A DNA stretch of 61,120 nucleotides from Alistipes sp. (GTDB lineage Bacteria; Bacteroidota; Bacteroidia; Bacteroidales; Rikenellaceae). The stretch spans positions 1 to 61,120 of the forward strand of contig JAFVSV010000013.1 of NCBI GenBank assembly GCA_017503575.1, written 5' to 3'. The notes below the pieces were generated by a model. That model was not told the DNA's origin and did not search any database. It saw only the letters and a program-made list of their open reading frames with translations. The position numbers and the translations under genes are program-made. Shown here piece by piece: positions 54,458 through 61,120 of the stretch (positions within the stretch are counted from its first letter, which is position 1; every line of letters begins with the position of its first letter).

Positions 54458-56038
54458 ATGCAACTACTAACCGGTGATAATAGTGTGATGGATAGCATCG
54501 TCGAGGTATTTAGCTTCGATGCTACGCAGCCGTTGTCGCTGATGAGCAACTATTTTATGATGGCGTTGCTTATCTTCGGTGTTGGTTACTTGGCTCTTCG
54601 TAGGCGTGTCACGCTACGTACGATATATGTCGTTTGCTTCTCCTTGTTCATCTACTATAAGATGGCAGGGCTCTACCTGTTGCTACTCCTTGGCGTTGCT
54701 GCGAGTGACTTCCTCATAGCTTATCGCGTGGGAGAGTGTCGCGAGCGAGGGGTGAGTACACGCCCGTGGGTGGCGCTGAGCGCAACAATAAACATACTGC
54801 TACTCGTATACTTCACGGCGAGCAACTTTATTGCCGAGAGTATAAACTCGCTCTACGGCTCTGGGACACTCGACTGGACACCAGTCGTCAAGGTCGTGGG
54901 TGTATCGTTCTTCGTATTCCAGTCGTTGGCATACGTCATCGACGTGTCGCGAGGCACGATAGCCCCTCTGCGCCACTTCGAGAGCTACCTCTTCCTACTG
55001 TCGTTCTTCCCGAAGATTGTATGTGGACCCCTTGTCAAGGCCCGCGACTTCATCCCGCAGATAGAGAGCCCACAGCTCGCACTCTCGCGTGAGGATGTGG
55101 GGCGTGCGGTGACGCTCATTGTTACGGGTCTCTTCAAGTTTACGCTTATCTCGCAGGTCATAGGCACACTCTTCGTTGGCCCCGCCTTTGCCAGCACGAT
55201 GGGTGATGGAGGCCTCGTCGCGTTGCTTGCCATCTATGGCTTCACGATGCAGCTATACTGCGACTTCTCGGGCTTCTCGGAGTTCGCCATAGGTCTCGCT
55301 CTCATTATGGGCTTCCGCCTACCAGATAACTTCGATGCGCCCTATAAGTCGGCGACCATCACGGAGTTCTGGCGTAGGTGGCATATATCACTCTCGACAT
55401 GGCTTAGAGAGTACCTCTATATATCGCTTGGCGGTAACCGAAAGGGGAAGATGCGAACATACGTCAACCTCTTCTTGACAATGTTTCTTGGTGGCTTGTG
55501 GCATGGTGTGAGCCTTACGTTTATGGCGTGGGGAGCACTGCATGGCATAGCCTTAGCGCTGCATAAGGTGTGGCTCAGCGTGGTGCCTGGTGCCAAAAAG
55601 GTGGGCTCGGAGATGCGCCCCGTGTGGCGTGTGTTGGCAACCATCCTAACGCTACATATCGTAGCCTTTGGCTGGCTGCTCTTCAACGCTCCGGATATGG
55701 CTACTGTGGGCACTATGCTACACAATATTGCGCACAACTTCTCGTTTGCGGAGTTGGGGGCGATGGATACACTCTCGAAGATTGCCGTGGGCGTTATCGT
55801 CGTGGGGTATCTGCTACACTACATGCCCCGTTGCGCCACGGAGGCTCTGCGCGGTGTCATCACCCGCTCGGGCTTTGTGGTGCAGTGTGTCGTTGTGGTG
55901 GCCACTATATGGACCGTGGCGCAGTGTAATACGCTCCTTGGCGCGTATCGCGCAGCCGATAGGGCAGCAGTGGAGGAGTTTACGGGTACGACAGTAACAG
56001 CTACGAATGCTGGTCTTCCAGCGTACGGAGCATTCTAA
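54458..56038 (+). CDS. MBOAT-family O-acyltransferase (AlgI-like)
   Basis: The 526-residue polytopic protein has the MBOAT signature QLYCDFSGFSEFAIGLAL, then RLPDNFDAPYKS, TEFWRRWHISLSTWLREYLY (~305-324) and the catalytic histidine in GGLWHGVSLTF. It moves acetyl groups across the inner membrane for use on an extracytoplasmic polymer. It is co-transcribed with the SGNH gene (18-base gap) and PAP2 gene (18-base gap). The glycan target is unknown. Confidence 0.93.
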   Translation: MQLLTGDNSVMDSIVEVFSFDATQPLSLMSNYFMMALLIFGVGYLALRRRVTLRTIYVVCFSLFIYYKMAGLYLLLLLGVAASDFLIAYRVGECRERGVSTRPWVALSATINILLLVYFTASNFIAESINSLYGSGTLDWTPVVKVVGVSFFVFQSLAYVIDVSRGTIAPLRHFESYLFLLSFFPKIVCGPLVKARDFIPQIESPQLALSREDVGRAVTLIVTGLFKFTLISQVIGTLFVGPAFASTMGDGGLVALLAIYGFTMQLYCDFSGFSEFAIGLALIMGFRLPDNFDAPYKSATITEFWRRWHISLSTWLREYLYISLGGNRKGKMRTYVNLFLTMFLGGLWHGVSLTFMAWGALHGIALALHKVWLSVVPGAKKVGSEMRPVWRVLATILTLHIVAFGWLLFNAPDMATVGTMLHNIAHNFSFAELGAMDTLSKIAVGVIVVGYLLHYMPRCATEALRGVITRSGFVVQCVVVVATIWTVAQCNTLLGAYRAADRAAVEEFTGTTVTATNAGLPAYGAF

Positions 56039-56056
56039 TGGATAAAATTTACGATT

Positions 56057-56650
56057 ATGGGAAATACAACATGGGATATCGGCCTCTTCGAGGCGCTCAA
56101 CTTTAATGGTGGCTCTACGCTCGACTGGCTTATGACACACATATCGGGTATGGCAATGTGGGTGCCGCTGTACCTCCTTATTATATATATGGTATGGCGC
56201 CGCTACTCGTGGTTTGGTGTCGCCACACTCATCGTGGCCGTAGCCGTGGCTATGGGCATGGCAGATATCATCGCTGGCATCTTCAAACACTCGGGTCCTC
56301 TGAAGCACCTGTGGCCCGACTTCCCCGTGCGACTACGCCCCATGTTCACCGAGTCGTTGGGCGACATACATGTCGTCACAACGCAGGGACATGGCTTGTT
56401 CGGCACGGTGTCGGCACACGCTGCAACGATAGTCTCGTTGACTATCATCAGCTGCTTGGTTATACGTCGTCGCTGGTTTACCATTATGATGGTTGTGTGT
56501 GCCGTGCTCATCTGCTACTCGCGTATCTACCTCGCCTGCCACTTCCCACAGGACATCCTTATCGGCGCTCTGCTCGGCTTGGCATCGGGATATGCGGGAC
56601 TCAAACTCTTTAGGTGGATGATGCGACTTCGCGAAGGAGTAAGAAAATAG
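56057..56650 (+). CDS. PAP2-family membrane phosphatase
   Basis: The 197-residue protein has the PAP2 motifs in order: KHLWPDFPVRLRP (C1), VSAHAAT (C2, in place of PSGH) and SRIYLACHFPQD (C3), with about five helices. Such enzymes remove phosphate from undecaprenyl pyrophosphate, lipid A or phosphatidate at the periplasmic face. It is the last gene of the SGNH-MBOAT operon. The C2 variant is mildly unusual. Confidence 0.88.
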   Translation: MGNTTWDIGLFEALNFNGGSTLDWLMTHISGMAMWVPLYLLIIYMVWRRYSWFGVATLIVAVAVAMGMADIIAGIFKHSGPLKHLWPDFPVRLRPMFTESLGDIHVVTTQGHGLFGTVSAHAATIVSLTIISCLVIRRRWFTIMMVVCAVLICYSRIYLACHFPQDILIGALLGLASGYAGLKLFRWMMRLREGVRK

Positions 56651-56656
56651 CAAAAA

Positions 56657-56690
56657 GGCGTTGCAGATAGCTGTGACGCCTCTTTTTTTC
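56657..56690 (+). terminator. Terminator after the PAP2 gene
   Basis: AGGCGT pairs with ACGCCT across a 14-base loop, then C and a seven-T run. It lies six bases after the PAP2 stop. Confidence 0.8.
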
Positions 56691-56851
56691 TTTTGTCAAT
56701 AAAGTGTCGAAAAGTAATATGAAACAACCGCCTTTTTACGGCTAAAAATCACGAATTTTGTATGCCTGAGTTATACCCCGAACGTGAAAGAAGTGGGGTG
56801 TGAGGGTCGGATGATAGGAGGAAAATTGATATATATATAAAAGATACAAAC

Positions 56852-59401
56852 ATGACTAAGACGCCTAAAACTCAACAACTTAACACGGTGAAGTACGAAG
56901 ATGCTGTTGCCGCCTCGAAGGTCTACTTCGCGGGTGACGACCTTGCCGCACAGGTGTGGGTGAGCAAGTATGCTCTCAAGGACTCCTTTGGCAACATCTA
57001 CGAGACCACTCCCGTGGATATGCACAACCGTATTGCCGACGAGTTGGTGCGTATCGAGAACAACTACGAGAACCCACTATCTAAGGAGCAGATATTCGAG
57101 CTCCTCGACCACTTCCGCTATGTCATCCCACAGGGTGGCCCTATGACAGGTATCGGTAACAACTTGCAGGTAGCATCGCTATCGAACTGCTTTGTTATCG
57201 GCCATAAGAATCCTGCCGACTCATACGGTGGTATCTTCCGTATGGATGAGGAGCAGGTGCAGCTTATGAAGCGTCGTGGTGGCGTGGGTCACGACCTCTC
57301 GCACATCCGCCCTACGGGTAGCCCCGTGCTCAACTCGGCGCTCACCTCTACGGGTATCGTACCCTTCATGGAGCGATACTCGAACTCCACACGCGAGGTT
57401 GCGCAGGATGGTCGTCGTGGTGCGTTGATGCTATCGTTGATGATTAAGCACCCCGATGCCGAGCGCTTCATCGACGCTAAGGTTGACACAGGCAAGGTTA
57501 CTGGTGCCAACGTCTCTATAAAGATTGACGACGAGTTTATGCGTGCTGCTATGGAGGGTAAGAGCTACCGCCAGCAGTTCCCCATAGGCGCTGCCGAGCC
57601 TGCGTATGTTCAGGATATTGATGCTCGTAAGCTCTGGGATAAGATTATTCATAACGCTTGGAAGTCGGCAGAGCCTGGCGTATTGTTCTGGGATACTATC
57701 ATCCGCGAGAGTGTGCCCGACTGCTATGCCGATCAGGGCTTCCGTACGGTATCTACCAACCCTTGTGGCGAGATTCCACTGTGCCCCTACGATAGTTGCC
57801 GTCTCTTGGCGTTGAACCTCTTGAGCTATGTCGAAAACCCATTCACCAAGCAGGCTGAGTTCAACTTCGAGAAGTTCAAGAAGCATGTGGCCATGGCTAT
57901 GCACCTTATGGATGATATCATCGACCTCGAGTTGGAGAAGGTGGAGCTTATCATCAATAAGATTGCATCGGATCCCGAGGATGACGATGTTCGCCGCGTG
58001 GAGCTCGAGCTTTGGAAGAAGATTAAGGATATGGCACTCAAGGGTCGTCGTACGGGCTTGGGTATCACCGCCGAGGGCGATATGCTCGCAGCCTTGGGCA
58101 TGCGCTACGGCTCGGAGGAGGCTATCGAGTTTGCCGTGAGCGTACATAAGACCTTGGCAGTCGAGGCATACCGCGCCTCAATCATGATGGCTAAGGAGCG
58201 TGGTGCTTTCGGTGTCTTCAACTTCGAGAAGGAGCAGGGTAACCCAATGATAGAGCGTATCTGCGAGGCAGCTCCCGAGCTTCGTGAGCTTATGCAGAAG
58301 TATGGCCGTCGTAATATCGCGATGCTCACCATCGCACCTACGGGCACCACATCGCTCATGTCGCAGACAACATCGGGCATTGAGCCTGTCTTCCGCCCTG
58401 TATATAAGCGTCGTCGTAAGATTAACCCCTCGGACAAGGATCAGGTTGCTGCATACGTTGATGAGACTGGCGAGAAGTTCGTCGAGTACTATGTATACCA
58501 CCACCAGTTTGTTAAGTGGATGGAGATTAATGGCTACGACACCTCGTCATTGCAGAGTATCTCGGAGGCTGAGTTGGAGAAGTGCCTCAAGGCGTCGCCC
58601 TACTATAAGGCTACGGCAAACGATATCGACTGGGTTGCCAAGGTTAAGATGCAGGGTGCTATCCAGAAGTGGGTTGACCACTCAATCTCGGTTACCGTAA
58701 ACCTTCCAAATGAGGTTACCGAGGAGCTCGTGGCGAAGGTATACCGCACAGCGTGGGAGTCGGGCTGTAAGGGTATCACAGTATATCGTGATGGCTGCCG
58801 TGATGGCGTGTTGCTCGACCTCAAGTCGAAGGATGGCAAGAAGAAGTGCCAGGGCTCGGAGTCTATACGTCGTCCAGAGTCTATCCCTGCCGATATCGTT
58901 CGCTTCAAGAACGGCTCGGAGGATTGGATTGCCTTCGTAGGTAAGCAGGATGACCGTCCATACGAGATTTTCACAGGTAAGATTGAGGAGGATGCTATGT
59001 ATATTCCGAAGACCATCACCAAGGGTCACATCCTCAAGGTGTGCGAGGCTGATGGCACCAAGCGCTACGACTTCCAGTACCAGGACCGCTATGGCTATAT
59101 CAACACCATTGGTGGTATCTCACGCCTCTTTGACGAGGAGTTCTGGAACTATGCGAAGCTTATCTCGGGTGTATTGCGCTACGGCATGCCTATCGACAAG
59201 GTAGTTCAGCTTGTCGATGGTCTTCACCTCGACTCGGAGACTATCAACACATGGAAGAATGGTGTTGAGCGTGCCTTGAAGCAGTATATCAAGGATGGTA
59301 CACGCGGCAAGGGCCGATGCCCACAGTGTGGCCAGGAGCAGATGGCATACCAGAATGGCTGCCTTACATGTATGTCATGCGGCTACTCTAAGTGCGGTTA
59401 G
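56852..59401 (+). CDS. nrdJ: Adenosylcobalamin-dependent ribonucleotide reductase (class II)
   Basis: The 849-residue protein reduces ribonucleotides to deoxyribonucleotides by a B12-based radical. Visible are SNCFVIGHK, KRRGGVGHDLSHIRP, STNPCGEIPLCP with the active-site Asn-Cys-Glu, IAPTGTTSLMSQTTSGIEP and a C-terminal zinc-ribbon-like CPQCG, then CMSCGYSKCG. The length and tail fit the NrdJ type. The leader 56691-56851 shows no cobalamin riboswitch core; it has only a small ACCCC/GGGGT hairpin near 56775. It is monocistronic. Confidence 0.96.
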   Translation: MTKTPKTQQLNTVKYEDAVAASKVYFAGDDLAAQVWVSKYALKDSFGNIYETTPVDMHNRIADELVRIENNYENPLSKEQIFELLDHFRYVIPQGGPMTGIGNNLQVASLSNCFVIGHKNPADSYGGIFRMDEEQVQLMKRRGGVGHDLSHIRPTGSPVLNSALTSTGIVPFMERYSNSTREVAQDGRRGALMLSLMIKHPDAERFIDAKVDTGKVTGANVSIKIDDEFMRAAMEGKSYRQQFPIGAAEPAYVQDIDARKLWDKIIHNAWKSAEPGVLFWDTIIRESVPDCYADQGFRTVSTNPCGEIPLCPYDSCRLLALNLLSYVENPFTKQAEFNFEKFKKHVAMAMHLMDDIIDLELEKVELIINKIASDPEDDDVRRVELELWKKIKDMALKGRRTGLGITAEGDMLAALGMRYGSEEAIEFAVSVHKTLAVEAYRASIMMAKERGAFGVFNFEKEQGNPMIERICEAAPELRELMQKYGRRNIAMLTIAPTGTTSLMSQTTSGIEPVFRPVYKRRRKINPSDKDQVAAYVDETGEKFVEYYVYHHQFVKWMEINGYDTSSLQSISEAELEKCLKASPYYKATANDIDWVAKVKMQGAIQKWVDHSISVTVNLPNEVTEELVAKVYRTAWESGCKGITVYRDGCRDGVLLDLKSKDGKKKCQGSESIRRPESIPADIVRFKNGSEDWIAFVGKQDDRPYEIFTGKIEEDAMYIPKTITKGHILKVCEADGTKRYDFQYQDRYGYINTIGGISRLFDEEFWNYAKLISGVLRYGMPIDKVVQLVDGLHLDSETINTWKNGVERALKQYIKDGTRGKGRCPQCGQEQMAYQNGCLTCMSCGYSKCG

Positions 59402-59425
59402 TGGTCGCCACAAGTTAGTTGTCAA

Positions 59426-59510
59426 GGGGCTGTGGTATGTGTGCCATGGCCCCTCGGCTATTCTTAACCTCGGTTTTTTACCGATGTGTAGGCTGTGCCT
59501 ACGATTTTTT
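59426..59510 (+). terminator. Two hairpins ending the nrdJ transcript
   Basis: A first stem (59426-59435 with 59444-59453, GGGGCTGTGG/CCATGGCCCC with G-T pairs) is followed by GTAGGC/GCCTAC (59488-59502) and a T-run at 59505-59510. The second hairpin is a good intrinsic terminator and touches the promoter of the next gene. Confidence 0.75.
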
Positions 59511-59513
59511 GCA

Positions 59514-59521
59514 TATCTTTG
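59514..59521 (+). promoter_or_regulatory. -7 box just ahead of the membrane-protein gene
   Basis: TATCTTTG is a perfect -7 match and lies only eight bases before ATG 59530, so the mRNA would be almost leaderless. No clear TTTG is seen 19 bases upstream. Confidence 0.5.
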
Positions 59522-59529
59522 CATACGCT

Positions 59530-60504
59530 ATGATACTCGATGTTGCACGACATAAGCTCTTTGAGGCGCTTATCACCCTCGTCGCCTTCGCCCTTGCGAC
59601 GACGGTGTGCACCATCGCTATGCCCTCGAGTATAGATTATAGCGGTGGTGTAGCACCCCTTGGCGCTCTTATTGGCGACTTCCAGCAGTCGAATAATATC
59701 CTTGCCACGATAATCGGTTTCGTACTTGTGATACATCTCTCGATGATGGCTACGAGGGCAACCGTCCGCTCGCACCTCTATGTATCGAATAGCTTTGCCG
59801 TGATGTCCATTATGCCGCTGATGCTCATGATGCTCATGACGCCGCGTAGCGCTCTTGCGACCATCGTTGTTGCCCTCCTTACGGCTGAGGCCATGCGTCG
59901 CCTCTTCTATGCCTTTAGCTCGCAGCGCCGTAAGAATGCCGTATTCACAGCGATGCTTGCGTTAGGCACACTACCCCTTGTCGATTGCTCGTTACTCGTC
60001 GTCGTGGCTACTATGCCACTCATCGTCATCGCCTTACGATGCTCGCTTCGCGACCTTATAATTGCTGTTACAGGTATGCTCCTGCCCATCTTCATCTATG
60101 CCTATGTTGTATGGTGCTCGGGTGGTGCCTTTGGTGAGGCCATCATATCGCTCTACGATGCGATGCTTGCGCCTTCGACCTTGGCCGTGGATAGTTACCT
60201 TACCTTGCCTCGTATCGTGTCGTGCTCCCTGCTCCTTTTGATGGGCATTGGCTCTGTTGTCTTATATATGCGCCGACGCATGTCAATGACCCTCGCGGCA
60301 CGTCATATCTGGCGCTTTATGCTCTCTGCCGTGACGCTTCTTGCTGTGGCCTTCGCGTTGTTACCATCGACAACCGAGAGTTCATACGTTGTTGTCGCTA
60401 TGCTTGTGTGCGTCATGTCGCCAATGTTGCTACTGCAACTTAGTACACTCGTTGCGGTGCTTATTTATGTGACAATGATGGGCTTTGCGATAGCTGCATT
60501 ATAG
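59530..60504 (+). CDS. Multi-pass membrane protein (DUF6427-like)
   Basis: The 324-residue protein has about 8-10 hydrophobic helices, a basic loop at ~125-140 (SSQRRKNAVF) and a second basic loop near 245 (MRRRMSM). It resembles the DUF6427 type of Bacteroidetes membrane proteins; function is unknown. ATG 59530 is chosen since the longer frame upstream runs through the nrdJ terminator and the -7 box. No operon partner lies downstream within the window. Confidence 0.72.
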   Translation: MILDVARHKLFEALITLVAFALATTVCTIAMPSSIDYSGGVAPLGALIGDFQQSNNILATIIGFVLVIHLSMMATRATVRSHLYVSNSFAVMSIMPLMLMMLMTPRSALATIVVALLTAEAMRRLFYAFSSQRRKNAVFTAMLALGTLPLVDCSLLVVVATMPLIVIALRCSLRDLIIAVTGMLLPIFIYAYVVWCSGGAFGEAIISLYDAMLAPSTLAVDSYLTLPRIVSCSLLLLMGIGSVVLYMRRRMSMTLAARHIWRFMLSAVTLLAVAFALLPSTTESSYVVVAMLVCVMSPMLLLQLSTLVAVLIYVTMMGFAIAAL

Positions 60505-60577
60505 TAACATAAATATTCATACACATATCTGTATATTGCATTTTATTGCGTGATATTTGAAAAAATATCACAAAATA

Positions 60578-60609
60578 TTTGCATATACCAATTTTTAGTG
60601 GTATATTTG
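60578..60609 (+). promoter_or_regulatory. Promoter of a candidate small RNA
   Basis: TTTG (60578-60581), a 20-base spacer and TATATTTG (60602-60609) form a consensus promoter in an intergenic region with no credible protein gene downstream. Confidence 0.65.
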
Positions 60610-60615
60610 CACTGC

Positions 60616-60750
60616 AAACAGGAGGCGGTGAGTGCACATCTCGAATAATTCTCATGGACACACCAATTTTCTCACCGACTCTAAATTCTCATTAACCTAA
60701 CTAATTATGGAGGGGGCTATCTGTGAAGACGCTGCCCTCCAATCTTTTTA
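60616..60750 (+). ncRNA. Candidate small RNA
   Basis: A consensus promoter is followed ~135 bases later by a terminator-like hairpin (GGAGGG/CCCTCC, 60709-60740) and a T-run. In between, CGGTGAG (60626) can pair with CTCACCG (60671). It does not match 6S RNA, tmRNA, SRP RNA or RNase P by their known conserved blocks. A ribosome-binding site-like GGAGGCGG occurs, but the frame after it is short. Confidence 0.48.
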
Positions 60751-60981
60751 TTTGGCTGAGTGGAGCTCCATAAACCCTCGCGGCAACGGTGTTATGGTTG
60801 TCGGCTGGAGTTTGCGAGTTGTTCGTATGGTCGGAAACCCTATGTCATTTGAACGAACGAACGCTCTTTGCGAGCCATGGGTTATCAGTAAAGTATTGTA
60901 TGGGGGTATAGTGATACCCACACTTATCAAGACGGTTACATTTACCTACATTATCATTGATATATATATTATTGTCATTAT

Positions 60982-61024
60982 TTGTTTGTTTGTCGAAACC
61001 ATAGGGTTGTCGACAAACAAACAA
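60982..61024. repeat. Long near-perfect palindrome
   Basis: TTGTTTGTTTGTCGA (60982-60996) pairs exactly with TCGACAAACAAACAA (61010-61024). Inside, AACC pairs with GGTT around ATAG, with one bulged G. The 19-bp stem has no T-run and lies in AT-rich DNA. It may be a recombination or protein-binding site. The remaining 60751-61120 is AT-rich with TATATA runs and no gene I can support. Confidence 0.7.
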
Positions 61025-61120
61025 TCGACAATTAATTATATATGTTTATATATCAATATATATATGTTCTTTGATATATATATTAATATATGTTCACTGA
61101 TATATATTGTTTAAGCGTAC

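Noticed and set aside
56691-56851. A cobalamin riboswitch ahead of the B12-dependent ribonucleotide reductase
   Set aside because: The leader is short and lacks the conserved B12-box and core helices. Only a small hairpin is present.
60707-61114. A 135-codon frame at the right end
   Set aside because: It begins inside the terminator-like hairpin, runs through the palindrome and TATATA runs, and its second half is low-complexity Ile/Tyr. It is probably chance.

Overview
The window looks like chromosomal DNA from a Bacteroidales bacterium, probably a gut type; the family cannot be fixed from sequence alone. The grounds are Bacteroidetes promoters (TTTG, about 19-20 bp, TAnnTTTG), a UpxY-type antiterminator heading a capsule operon, DUF3244-type and TPR-HTH proteins, and long MraY and division proteins of Bacteroidetes type. 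No transposase, phage, tRNA or CRISPR array was seen.

Layout. (1) 1-1000: 3' end of 23S rRNA, 5S rRNA and a repeat-rich spacer with a broken gene remnant. (2) 1008-5770, minus: four lipoproteins and one small beta-barrel-like protein in two operons, each preceded by a near-identical 56-bp element that carries a promoter with a nine-G spacer tract. (3) 6257-8467, plus: ECF sigma factor, a membrane partner and two secreted proteins. (4) 8523-17650: two paralogous lipoprotein-TPR-TM-HTH regulators, a DUF3244-like protein, a candidate small transcript, fba, obgE, and a vWA plus pseudokinase/WG pair. (5) 17758-33729, minus: a 14-gene capsule/O-antigen operon covering UDP-L-FucNAc synthesis (fnlABC), UDP-GlcA/GalA synthesis, WecA-like initiation, Wzx, Wzy, three glycosyltransferases, an acyltransferase, WbuC and a nucleotidyltransferase-fold protein. 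(6) 34398-42255, minus: rsmH-ftsL-ftsI-murE-mraY followed by an amidohydrolase. (7) 42523-60504: housekeeping genes (ROK kinase, polyprenyl synthase, U32 protein, aminopeptidase P, fhs, mqnB-mqnD, Ca/Na antiporter, zinc peptidase), an SGNH-MBOAT-PAP2 envelope acylation cluster, B12-dependent ribonucleotide reductase and a membrane protein. (8) 60505-61120: an AT-rich end with a candidate small RNA and a long palindrome.

The strongest unexplained signal is a set of three operator-like arrays (5889-6003, 8807-8934, 15858-15976). Each has three copies of a CTGAtAATCAgtGaGTTAc-type site, spaced 49-50 and then 50-60 bp. Each array begins 41-42 bp upstream of the -33 box of a minus-strand promoter. 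In two of the three loci the distal copy overlaps the stop codon of a TPR-TM-HTH regulator gene. This suggests a regulator family acting on secreted-protein genes nearby. Other notable signals are the poly-G promoters, a structured RNA element placed just after the stop codons of three genes, and the vWA/pseudokinase pair.
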